Below, in pieces: positions 1 through 5,711 of a stretch of DNA of 5,771 bases (its first letter is position 1; each line of letters begins with the position of its first letter). Under the pieces are notes generated by a model. It worked only from the letters and a program-made list of their open reading frames with translations. It was not told the origin of the DNA and did no database searches. The DNA comes from Methyloligella sp. (lineage in GTDB: Bacteria; Pseudomonadota; Alphaproteobacteria; Rhizobiales; JALUTE01): positions 2,822-8,592 of the forward strand of contig JALUTE010000431.1 of NCBI GenBank assembly GCA_027058255.1. Direction: 5' to 3'. The position numbers and the translations under genes were made by a program.

Positions 1-528
1 CTCGAGGGTCTCGCTTTCCGGCTCGCCATGGCGAAAGCGCACGAAATGCTCCTTGCCATCGCGCCAGATGGTGAGCTCCAGCCATTCGGACAGGGCATTG
101 ACCACCGAGACGCCGACTCCGTGCAGGCCGCCGGACACCTTGTAGGAGTTCTGGTCGAACTTTCCGCCCGCATGGAGCTGGGTCATGATGACGATGGCCG
201 CCGAGACGCCTTCCTCGGGGTGAATGTCGGTGGGGATGCCGCGGCCATTGTCCTCCACCGTCACCGAGCCATCGGCGTTGAGGGTCACCAGGATGCGGTC
301 GCAGTGGCCGGCGAGCGACTCGTCGATGGCGTTGTCCACCACCTCGTAGACCATGTGGTGCAGGCCGGAGCCGTCATCGGTGTCGCCGATATACATGCCC
401 GGGCGCTTGCGAACCGCATCGAGGCCCTTGAGAACCTTGATGGACTCGGCGCCGTAGCTCGCCTCCCCGTCCTGACCGTTCTTTCCGGGCGCCGCGTCCG
501 CTCCCCGCTCTTCCGGCTCGCTCGTCAT
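1..528 (-). CDS. gyrB: DNA gyrase subunit B, N-terminal 176 residues (partial, runs off left edge)
   Basis: GyrB is the ATPase subunit of the GyrA2GyrB2 type II topoisomerase, which introduces negative supercoils into DNA using ATP. The visible part is the start of the GHKL ATPase domain. After a variable, hydrophilic leader of about 28 residues comes SIKVLKGLDAVRKRPGMYIG (29-48). It is followed by the ATP/Mg motif EVVDN (62-66), DNGRGIP (93-99), and the glycine-rich lid GGLHGVGVSVVNAL (133-146), all nearly identical to E. coli GyrB. The frame is open to position 1, so the transducer, TOPRIM and C-terminal regions lie outside the window. The ATG at 528 is preceded by AGGGAAGGA at 539-547. The leader is longer than the roughly 9 residues before this block in E. 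coli. ParE shares the fold, but the motif wording and the recF neighbour favour GyrB. The gene lies 191 bp downstream of recF and probably has its own promoter. Confidence 0.97.
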   Translation of the reverse strand, partial: MTSEPEERGADAAPGKNGQDGEASYGAESIKVLKGLDAVRKRPGMYIGDTDDGSGLHHMVYEVVDNAIDESLAGHCDRILVTLNADGSVTVEDNGRGIPTDIHPEEGVSAAIVIMTQLHAGGKFDQNSYKVSGGLHGVGVSVVNALSEWLELTIWRDGKEHFVRFRHGEPESETLE

Positions 529-538
529 GTCTCGACCA

Positions 539-547
539 TCCTTCCCT
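539..547 (-). promoter_or_regulatory. Ribosome binding site of gyrB
   Basis: Reading the minus strand, AGGGAAGGA lies 10 nt before the ATG at 528, a purine-rich Shine-Dalgarno-like sequence. It supports the 528 start. A second ATG at 538-536, out of frame, would open only a four-codon peptide whose stop (ATGA) overlaps the gyrB start. This is probably incidental. Confidence 0.6.
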
Positions 548-555
548 ATCGATCC

Positions 556-569
556 TGCAGGCGCCTGCA
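556..569. repeat. 14-bp perfect palindrome upstream of gyrB
   Basis: TGCAGGCGCCTGCA reads the same on both strands. It ends 9 bp upstream of the gyrB ribosome binding site, in the 5' leader or core promoter of the gene. There is no loop, so a repressor operator or a supercoiling-sensitive element is more natural than an RNA terminator, and no T-tract follows on the minus strand. No known operator was recognised. Confidence 0.5.
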
Positions 570-706
570 CATTCGTGCCCCATGCCGGCTCGCAAACGGT
601 TTTGCCCCTATTGCCTGTCGCGGAAACCGCCTCGCCCCCGCGCTTTGTTCGACCCGGCGGCGGCGCGGCGGCCAGGGTCCGGGAAAGCGGCGGAACGCGG
701 TGTCAT

Positions 707-721
707 GTTCTTAACATGTTC
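707..721. promoter_or_regulatory. Candidate LexA (SOS) box, GTTC-N7-GTTC
   Basis: Positions 707-721 read GTTCTTAACATGTTC, an exact match to the GTTC-N7-GTTC direct repeat known as the LexA operator of Alphaproteobacteria. The minus strand reads GAAC-N7-GAAC. The motif overlaps the recF stop codon (722-720) and also forms an inverted repeat, CATGTT-CTT-AACATG (704-718). It sits at the head of the 191-bp spacer before gyrB, with its near edge 178 bp from the gyrB start codon. By eye it is the only exact match in the window. Which promoter it would control, if any, is inferred. Confidence 0.45.
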
Positions 722-1934
722 AGGGAATCGGGGAAACCTGACCATCCGCCACGGTGAAGAGCTGTGCACGGCCTTCGAGAGCGGCGAAAGGGGCCCGGTC
801 GGTGCCCGTGATCCAGGCCTGGGTGCCGAGGCGGAAGAGGTCGTCGAACAGAGCGCTTCGGCGCGCCTCGTCGAGATGGGCGGCGATCTCGTCGAGGAGG
901 AGGATGGGCGGCCCGCCTTGGCCGAGGGTGTCGATCAGCTCGGCATGGGCAAGAACGAGGCCGACGAGCAGCGCTTTCTGCTCGCCGGTCGAGCACAGCC
1001 TTGCGGGCATCGCCTTGGGCCCGTGGCCGACAATGAGATCGGTGCGGTGCGGGCCTTCCAGCGTGCGCCGGGCCGCCCGGTCGCGCTCGCGCCCCCGGGC
1101 AAGCGCCGCGCGATAGAAATCCTCCACGTCGAGCGCCGGCTTCTCGCCGAGGGCGGCCTCGAGCATGCCCTCGAGCGCCAGCTCGGCCCAGGGAAAGGGG
1201 CTGTCCGGCATCGCCTCGCGCCGGCGGGCGATGGTCGCCTCGAGGCGCGCGAGAGCCTCGAGGCGCGCCGCCGCAATGGCCGTGCCGATCTCGGCCATCT
1301 GCAGCTCGAGCCCCTCGAACAGGCGGTCGGGGCCGGAGGAGTCCAGAAGCCGGTTGCGTTGGCGCATGGCGCGCTCGAAGGCGCCGAGGCGCTTGCGGTG
1401 GTGGGGGTCGAAACAGGCGATGAGGCGATCCAGAAACAGGCGCCTCTCGGCGGCGGGGCCGGTGAACAGCCCGTCCATGTCCGGTGTCAGCCAGATGATC
1501 TCCAGGTGCTCGCCAAGGGCGCCCGAGCCGCGCATGGTGGTGCCGTCGATGCGCACCAGGCGCCCCGTGCGCCCGCCGCTCGAGCCGGACGCCGTGGCGG
1601 GGGCCGCGCCCGCCGGCGCGGCGGCGATGCCGGTGCCGATGTCCACCGGCCCCGCCGGCGTGCGGACCGTGGCGGCCACCGCCCAGGCCGCACCGCCATC
1701 CATGCGCGTGAGGTCGGGGAAGGGCGCGCGCCGCATGCCCCGGCCCGGGGCGAGCAGCGAGACGGCCTCGAGAAGGTTGGTCTTGCCCGCCCCGTTGGGG
1801 CCGATGAGCACCACGGGCGTGGGCCCGCATGCGAGGCCAAGGTGGCGGTAGTTGCGAAAGTCGGTCAGCACCAGCCGCGCGATGGACGACCCTGGCGGGG
1901 CCTCGGCGTCATCGCCCGCCTCGGGCACCCGCAT
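720..1934 (-). CDS. recF: DNA replication and repair protein RecF
   Basis: RecF is an SMC-like ATPase that, with RecO and RecR, promotes RecA loading at single-strand gaps in recombinational repair. The 404-residue product has RLVLTDFRNYRHL near residues 20-32, Walker A GPNGAGKT (45-52), GPHRTDL (294-300), the ABC signature STGEQKALL (315-323), and Walker B ILLLDE (344-349) followed by the D-loop region AAHLDEARR. E. coli RecF is 357 residues. The extra length is a short N-terminal tail and an Ala/Gly/Ser-rich insert at about 103-122. I chose the ATG at 1934 because GGGGAGGGGAAGGG lies directly before it. In-frame alternatives are ATG 1973 and GTG 1997 (425 residues), neither with a good Shine-Dalgarno sequence. 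The gene starts 69 bp after the dnaN stop with no visible terminator between, so co-transcription is likely. A LexA-like box overlaps its stop codon. Confidence 0.95.
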   Translation of the reverse strand: MRVPEAGDDAEAPPGSSIARLVLTDFRNYRHLGLACGPTPVVLIGPNGAGKTNLLEAVSLLAPGRGMRRAPFPDLTRMDGGAAWAVAATVRTPAGPVDIGTGIAAAPAGAAPATASGSSGGRTGRLVRIDGTTMRGSGALGEHLEIIWLTPDMDGLFTGPAAERRLFLDRLIACFDPHHRKRLGAFERAMRQRNRLLDSSGPDRLFEGLELQMAEIGTAIAAARLEALARLEATIARRREAMPDSPFPWAELALEGMLEAALGEKPALDVEDFYRAALARGRERDRAARRTLEGPHRTDLIVGHGPKAMPARLCSTGEQKALLVGLVLAHAELIDTLGQGGPPILLLDEIAAHLDEARRSALFDDLFRLGTQAWITGTDRAPFAALEGRAQLFTVADGQVSPIP

Positions 1935-1935
1935 G

Positions 1936-1949
1936 CCCTTCCCCTCCCC
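1936..1949 (-). promoter_or_regulatory. Ribosome binding site deciding the recF start
   Basis: The minus strand reads GGGGAGGGGAAGGG, ending one base before the ATG at 1934. The GGAG core lies at about 9 nt from that codon. This is far stronger than anything before the upstream GTG (1997) or ATG (1973), so it decides the start. The G-run density may also fold, but no specific structure is claimed. Confidence 0.55.
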
Positions 1950-2003
1950 GTCGCCGTCGGGGCTGGCCGGCATGCTATGGGCGGCGGTGGTCGGCACAGG
2001 GCA

Positions 2004-3128
2004 TCACACGCGCATGGGCATCAGGACATAAAGCGCATCGCCATCATTGCCGTCGCGCACGATGGTGGGCGAGCCCGGATCGGCGAGCAGGAAATTGGCC
2101 GTGTCGCTGTCGATCTGGCCCGAAATGTCCAGGAGGTAGCGGGCGTTGAAGCCGATCTCCAGCGGCTCGTCGTCATAGGAGACGGCGAGCTCTTCCTGGG
2201 CCGAGCCGGAATCGGGATTGTTGACCGAAAGCACGAGCGTGCCGTTGTCGATATGCAGCTTCACCGCCCGGCCGCGCTCGCTGGACAGGGTGGAGACCCG
2301 ATCCACGGCGCTGGCGAACTCGGCATTGGACACGTTCATCACCTTGTCATTGGACTGGGGAATGACGCGGGCATAGTCGGGAAAGGTGCCGTCGATGAGC
2401 TTGGAAGTGAGGGTGACCGTGCCGAAGGCGAAGCGCACATTGGTGGCCGAGAGCGAGATGCGCACCGGCGCATCGGCATCCTCGATCAGGCGATGCACCT
2501 CGTGCACCGTCTTGCGCGGAATGATGATGCCGGGCATGCCGGCCGCGCCCTCGGGCAGGGGCAGCTCGAACTGGGCGAGGCGATGGCCGTCGGTCGCGAC
2601 CGCGCGCAGAACGCTCGGTGCATCTCCCTCCCCGGGCACCGCATGCAGATAGATGCCGTTGAGGTAATAGCGCGTCTCCTCGGTCGAGATGGCGAAGCGC
2701 GTCTTCTCGATCACCCGTTTGAGGTCCTTGGCGTCGAGCTCGAAGCTGTGGGTCATCTCGCCGACGGCGATCTCGGGAAAGCCGTCCGCCGGAAGCACGG
2801 CGAGAGAGAAGCGCGAATGGCCCGAGGCGAGGGTGAGGCGCCCGTCCTGCGGCGCGAGGCTGAGGCTGATCTCCGCCCCCTCGGGCAATTTGCGCACAAT
2901 ATCGTGCAGCATGTGGGCGGAGACGGTGGTCGCGCCCGGCTCGCTCACCTCGGCCGGCGTGCTTTCGACAACCTCCCGCTCGAGATCGGTCGCCTTGAAC
3001 TCGGCCGTGTCCTCGCCGGCGCCGAGATAGACGTTCGAGAGGATGGGTATGGTCGAGCGGCGCTCGACAACGCTGGTCACGTGCCCGAGCGCCCTCAAGA
3101 GCGCACCTCTCTCCATCACAAGTCGCAT
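2004..3128 (-). CDS. dnaN: DNA polymerase III beta subunit (sliding clamp)
   Basis: The beta clamp is a ring-shaped dimer that encircles DNA and tethers polymerase III, ligase, MutS and other partners through its hydrophobic cleft. The product is 374 residues, close to the family norm (366 in E. coli), enough for three repeated domains of about 120 residues. Recognisable blocks are MRLVMERGALLRAL (1-14), RRSTIPILSN (23-32), FKATDLEREV (44-53), TEETRYYLNGIYLH (149-162), VATDGHRLAQFELPLPEG (177-194), LIDGTFPDYARVIP (244-257) and the C-terminal YVLMPMRV (367-374), which contributes to the partner-binding cleft. The ATG at 3128 is set by this conserved N-terminus and by GAGGA 6 nt upstream. The frame continues to a GTG at 3218, but those 30 residues match no clamp. 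The gene is separated from dnaA by 366 bp with a terminator and probably has its own promoter, with recF downstream in the same transcript. Confidence 0.98.
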   Translation of the reverse strand: MRLVMERGALLRALGHVTSVVERRSTIPILSNVYLGAGEDTAEFKATDLEREVVESTPAEVSEPGATTVSAHMLHDIVRKLPEGAEISLSLAPQDGRLTLASGHSRFSLAVLPADGFPEIAVGEMTHSFELDAKDLKRVIEKTRFAISTEETRYYLNGIYLHAVPGEGDAPSVLRAVATDGHRLAQFELPLPEGAAGMPGIIIPRKTVHEVHRLIEDADAPVRISLSATNVRFAFGTVTLTSKLIDGTFPDYARVIPQSNDKVMNVSNAEFASAVDRVSTLSSERGRAVKLHIDNGTLVLSVNNPDSGSAQEELAVSYDDEPLEIGFNARYLLDISGQIDSDTANFLLADPGSPTIVRDGNDGDALYVLMPMRV

Positions 3129-3133
3129 GCCCT

Positions 3134-3184
3134 GTCCTCGACGATGTCCGTTCTCGATGATGTGTCCCGACGATGCGGATGTCC
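3134..3184. repeat. Three imperfect direct repeats upstream of dnaN
   Basis: On the plus strand three related units follow one another: GTCCTCGACGATGTCC (3134-3149), GTTCTCGATGATGTGTCC (3150-3167), and a 21-bp unit at 3164-3184 that keeps CGACGATG and ends GATGTCC. The shared core is C-GA-[CT]-GATG with flanking GTCC. The first unit overlaps the dnaN ribosome binding site and the rest cover the presumed leader. They could be a protein-binding array or simple sequence drift. No known factor is recognised. Confidence 0.35.
3135..3139 (-). promoter_or_regulatory. Ribosome binding site of dnaN
   Basis: GAGGA on the minus strand with a 6-nt spacer to the ATG at 3128. It supports the 374-residue clamp over the longer in-frame reading from GTG 3218. 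Confidence 0.65.
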
Positions 3185-3340
3185 CGGGCTGATCACGCAT
3201 TTCCGCGCCTCCGGTCACACCCCATGAGGGCGTGCCCGGCGGGCCTCGATGGCGGCGCGCAGAATCGCAGGAGGACCTTGGCCCGGAGCGGGCGATTTGG
3301 CAAGACCCGGCACGCGCCGGCGACCCGACAAGGCACGGTG

Positions 3341-3367
3341 GCCGGCGCGCCGCGGGATGGCGCCGGC
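3341..3367. repeat. GC-rich inverted repeat in the dnaA-dnaN spacer
   Basis: Arms GCCGGCGC (3341-3348) and GCGCCGGC (3360-3367) are perfect 8-bp complements around an 11-nt loop. The repeat lies just beyond the dnaA terminator in the direction of transcription. No T-tract follows on the minus strand, so it is not a convincing second terminator. It could fold in a dnaN leader RNA if dnaN is transcribed from upstream of it. Related GCGCCGGC strings nearby suggest part of this is composition. Confidence 0.35.
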
Positions 3368-3385
3368 GTGCGGAGACGATGCGGG

Positions 3386-3420
3386 AAAACCGAAGCAGCG
3401 CCCTTGCGAGCGCTGCTTCG
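3386..3420 (-). terminator. Rho-independent-type terminator after dnaA
   Basis: Perfect 11-bp arms, CGAAGCAGCGC (3391-3401) and GCGCTGCTTCG (3410-3420), enclose an 8-nt loop. Reading the minus strand, the stem is followed by GTTTTCCC (T-run at 3389-3386). It starts 74 bp past the dnaA stop codon. The stem is strong but the T-run is short, so termination may be partial, allowing some read-through into dnaN. Confidence 0.7.
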
Positions 3421-3494
3421 ATCCCCTTCGCGCCGCCGCGCCCGGCCCCGCTCCGGACCCGGGCGGCGCAAACCGGCGCGTGCGTGTTCTGCGC

Positions 3495-5150
3495 TCAGCT
3501 TCTCAGCGCACGCTCGAGGTCCTGCAGCTCGTTCTGGAGGCGCGAATTTCCTTCGAGCTCCCTGTCGATCTTCCGGATCGCGTGCAAGACCGTCGTATGA
3601 TCGCGCCCACCGAATCTGCGGCCGATCTCGGGCAGGGAGCGGCCGGTCAGCTTCTTCGCCAGATACATGCCGATCTGCCGCGGCCAGACGATGGAGCGAT
3701 GCCGCCTCTGGGAGAGGATGTCCGCGCGGCTGACGCCGAAATGCTTGGACACGGTCCGCAGGATGTCCTCGATCTTGATCCGCTTGGGCTCGAGGCCGCG
3801 CATCAGATCGCGGATGATGTGCTCGGCCTGCGCGATGGTGATCGGCTTGCGCTCCACGAGGCTGACCGCATAGAGCCGGTTGACCGCCCCTTCGAGCTCG
3901 CGCGCGTTCTCCGCCAGACGATCGGCGAGGAACTCGAGCACGCTGCGGTCGATGCTGAAGGTCGGCTCCTTCATGCGGTTGTCGGCCACGCGGCGCTCGA
4001 GAATCTCGAGCCTGAGATCGCGGTCGAGGGCCTCGACCTCCACCGTCAGGCCGCCGGAGAGGCGCGACTGCAGACGGCCGCCGATATTCCTGAGCTCGTT
4101 CGGGCTCTGGTCCGCGGCGATCACCACCTGCCGGCCGCCATCGAGAAGGGCGTTGAGCGTGTGCTCGAACTCCTGCACGGTCTGCGCACCGGAGAGAAAT
4201 TGCAGGTCGTCCACGAGCAGGATGTCCACGCCGCGGAGCTGATCGGTAAAGGTGAGGCCCTGCTTGCTCTTGAGCGCCTCGACGAAGCAGTAGCGGAACC
4301 ACTCGCTGGTGAGGTAGAGCACGCGCACGGAGGGGTTGCGCCGCTTCACGTCCCATGCGATCGCCTGCAGGAGATGGGTCTTGCCGAGGCCGACCGCCCC
4401 GTGAATGAACAGGGGATTGAACTTGGGCGAACGCTCCGGCTGGGTCTCGGCGACCTGCTTGGCCATGGCGTGCGCCAGGCGGTTGGACTTGCCGACAACG
4501 AAGCTGTCGAAGGTGTAGCGCGGATCGAGCGGCGAGCCCTTGTCCTTGCCACCGCCGGTTCCGCCTGCCATGGCGGCCACGCCCGGCGGACGCTGGCCGC
4601 CTGCCGCCGGATCCGATGGGGCGTGCATGGCGCCCCGCGCAGCTCTTGCCGGCTCGTGCCCGGCTTCGGCCTCGGCGGTGGCCGAGGAGGCCGCCACAGG
4701 GCTGCGTGGCGTCACCACCACCTCGTCGACACCCTTGAACTCGGCGCGGCAGCAGTCGAGCAGGTCCTCGCAATAGTGGTTGCGGATCCACTGGCTGAGC
4801 CAGGGCGTCGCGACGGAGAGCTTGACCGTGCTGCCGTCGAACTCCTCCATCACGACACTGCCGAACCAGCAGGTGAAAACCTCGGTGCCAAGGCGTGCGG
4901 TCAGCCGTTTCTGGATCCGGGCCCATTTCGCCGCGAGCGCCTTGTTGCCCGCCTGGCCCGCATGGGGGGCGGCCGCACTCTCTCCGGCATGCGATGCGCC
5001 TGTGCCCGAGCGCCTGCCACCAGGGTGTTTGCCTTCCCGGGGCTCGGCCCCTGTCCGGCTGGGGGCCGGATGTTCGGCCGCGCCCGCGCCACCGTCTCGC
5101 GAGACCGTGGATGCCGAGATCGACGTTCGACTTTCCTGATTCGTGTTCAC
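3495..5150 (-). CDS. dnaA: Chromosomal replication initiator protein DnaA
   Basis: DnaA is the AAA+ initiator that binds DnaA boxes at oriC, opens the duplex and recruits DnaB. Reading 551 residues from GTG 5150: an Ala/Gly/Ser-rich tail (1-70); domain I from about 72 (AAKWARIQKRLTARLG) to 146; a variable linker (147-206); AAA+ domain III from DPRYTFDSFVVGKSN (209-223), with Walker A GAVGLGKT (251-258), Walker B DILLVDD (309-315), arginine-finger box RLQSRL (359-364) and sensor II region NARELEGAVNRL (415-426); and domain IV with the DnaA-box helix-turn-helix GGRDHTTVLHAI (514-525). The family is usually about 450-520 residues, so tail and linker explain the excess. GTG 5150 has GGGGA 7 nt upstream. 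In-frame ATG 5201 (568 residues) and GTG 5246 (583) lack good ribosome sites, and the codons before 5150 are AT-rich and atypical. No usable start lies between 5150 and domain I. A terminator follows. Confidence 0.96.
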   Translation of the reverse strand: MNTNQESRTSISASTVSRDGGAGAAEHPAPSRTGAEPREGKHPGGRRSGTGASHAGESAAAPHAGQAGNKALAAKWARIQKRLTARLGTEVFTCWFGSVVMEEFDGSTVKLSVATPWLSQWIRNHYCEDLLDCCRAEFKGVDEVVVTPRSPVAASSATAEAEAGHEPARAARGAMHAPSDPAAGGQRPPGVAAMAGGTGGGKDKGSPLDPRYTFDSFVVGKSNRLAHAMAKQVAETQPERSPKFNPLFIHGAVGLGKTHLLQAIAWDVKRRNPSVRVLYLTSEWFRYCFVEALKSKQGLTFTDQLRGVDILLVDDLQFLSGAQTVQEFEHTLNALLDGGRQVVIAADQSPNELRNIGGRLQSRLSGGLTVEVEALDRDLRLEILERRVADNRMKEPTFSIDRSVLEFLADRLAENARELEGAVNRLYAVSLVERKPITIAQAEHIIRDLMRGLEPKRIKIEDILRTVSKHFGVSRADILSQRRHRSIVWPRQIGMYLAKKLTGRSLPEIGRRFGGRDHTTVLHAIRKIDRELEGNSRLQNELQDLERALRS

Positions 5151-5190
5151 TGTTTTGTCCCCGCTGTTAACATTTGATTTTATTGACGTT
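5151..5190 (-). promoter_or_regulatory. AT-rich dnaA leader with possible -10 and ribosome binding site
   Basis: This is the most AT-rich patch of a GC-rich window and lies immediately before GTG 5150. On the minus strand TAAAAT (5182-5177) resembles a -10 hexamer, which would give a leader of about 20 nt, and GGGGA (5162-5158) sits 7 nt from the GTG. No convincing -35 hexamer is present at the expected distance. TTAA-N7-TTTT (5167-5181) is a poor partial match to the CtrA motif TTAA-N7-TTAA. The promoter call is inferred from position and composition. Confidence 0.35.
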
Positions 5191-5197
5191 CCACTAC

Positions 5198-5207
5198 GCA
5201 TCGATGC
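5198..5207. repeat. 10-bp palindrome upstream of dnaA
   Basis: GCATCGATGC is a perfect palindrome 16 bp upstream (in transcription direction) of the TAAAAT candidate -10, so it would fall near the -35 region of a dnaA promoter. It may be an operator, but a 10-bp palindrome can also occur by chance. No regulator is recognised. Confidence 0.3.
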
Positions 5208-5253
5208 GGAGAGTGCCCGTCCGCCGCAATCGGAAGCCACTCGCACGACCTTT

Positions 5254-5269
5254 ACGCAACAAACGCAAC
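5254..5269. repeat. ACGCAAC direct repeat with 9-bp period
   Basis: ACGCAAC at 5254-5260 and again at 5263-5269, separated by AA. The minus strand reads GTTGCGT-TT-GTTGCGT. It sits about 105-120 bp upstream of the dnaA start in a relatively AT-rich stretch. The 9-bp period resembles initiator or activator half-sites, but the sequence is not a DnaA box (TTATCCACA). Confidence 0.4.
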
Positions 5270-5447
5270 GCTTACCCGAACTGGCGACAGCTATCCTGTG
5301 CCCGACAGAGGTCTGCCGCCCGCCGCTCTATGCATGAGCGAAAACGCGTGCCCCGGAACCCGACGCATGAACCGGACCCGACATTCGGACATCGGCCTGC
5401 GGAGGCATCCGGATCGTTGTTCCGACCGGCGCCCGAGCCGGCCGTCT

Positions 5448-5501
5448 CTCGCGTCCCAAAGCTCCCTCGCGTTCCGAAGCCCCCTCGCGCTCTGGCACCC
5501 C
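5448..5501. repeat. 18-bp imperfect tandem repeat, three copies
   Basis: Three exact-length units: CTCGCGTCCCAAAGCTCC (5448-5465), CTCGCGTTCCGAAGCCCC (5466-5483) and CTCGCGCTCTGGCACCCC (5484-5501). Each begins CTCGCG, and the remainder drifts. The 18-bp length keeps any reading frame, but no real gene is supported here. The array lies about 300-350 bp upstream of the dnaA start. Confidence 0.6.
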
Positions 5502-5528
5502 TCCTCCTCCGCCCCCTTGCCGCCGACT

Positions 5529-5545
5529 GGCCGGGCCGGGCCGGG
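5529..5545. repeat. Short GGCCGG tandem repeat
   Basis: GGCCGGGCCGGGCCGGG, a 6-bp unit (GGCCGG shifting to GGGCC) repeated nearly three times in the pyrimidine-rich leader. It is probably a replication-slippage microrepeat. G-runs of three with CC spacers could in principle form secondary structure. Confidence 0.4.
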
Positions 5546-5711
5546 TGGTCCCCCTCGCCTCAGCGCTCGCAGCTCTCTCTTGACCTCCCTCCTGCTCGCT
5601 TGCCTCGTCCCGCTCGCATCTCGTGCAGACCCGTTTCGCCGCGCTCGCCGCCCCATCTTCTGCCGGGCCGGCGGCGGTGCATGGCCCGAGATCCGCCCCC
5701 TGCACGAGCCC

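Larger units (their letters stand above)
5247..5711. other. Gene-poor region upstream of dnaA
   Basis: About 465 bp with no recognisable gene. Two overlapping minus-strand open frames of 121 and 125 codons (5291-5656 and 5328-5705) encode Arg/Gly/Ala/Glu-rich sequence without a recognisable domain or a clear ribosome site, and are better read as products of GC-rich composition. From about 5445 to 5650 the plus strand is markedly C/T-rich. I see no tRNA, no convincing DnaA-box cluster and no terminator. The region holds the repeats listed separately and probably the distal dnaA regulatory sequence. Confidence 0.5.

Noticed and set aside
1..6. Window begins exactly with CTCGAG (XhoI site)
   Set aside because: It is in frame with conserved GyrB coding sequence, and the right end shows no matching site, so nothing about cloning can be concluded.
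28..714. A 228-codon plus-strand open frame over gyrB
   Set aside because: It overlaps the unmistakable GyrB ATPase domain on the minus strand and shows no domain of its own.
582..3227. An 881-codon open frame on the plus strand antisense to recF and dnaN
   Set aside because: It is the mirror of two well-supported genes in GC-rich DNA. Its translation is Gly/Ala/Arg/His-rich, has no domain I recognise, and ends against the dnaA-dnaN spacer.
4408..4423. GAAC-N8-GAAC inside dnaA as a second LexA box
   Set aside because: The spacing is 8 rather than 7, and it lies in the conserved coding sequence near Walker A.
3193..4926. A 577-codon minus-strand frame overlapping dnaA and its downstream spacer
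   Set aside because: It is a frame-shifted reading of dnaA with Arg/Gly/Pro-rich content. It crosses the dnaA terminator, and no known family is visible.
3249..5177. A 642-codon plus-strand open frame antisense to dnaA
   Set aside because: Same cause: the antisense frame of a GC-rich gene lacks stops. DnaA on the minus strand has every expected motif.
5291..5705. Two overlapping minus-strand open frames upstream of dnaA as a small gene
   Set aside because: Both are low-complexity Arg/Gly/Glu-rich, include the 18-bp DNA repeat as a six-residue repeat, and lack a clear ribosome site or domain. Kept only as a note on the region.
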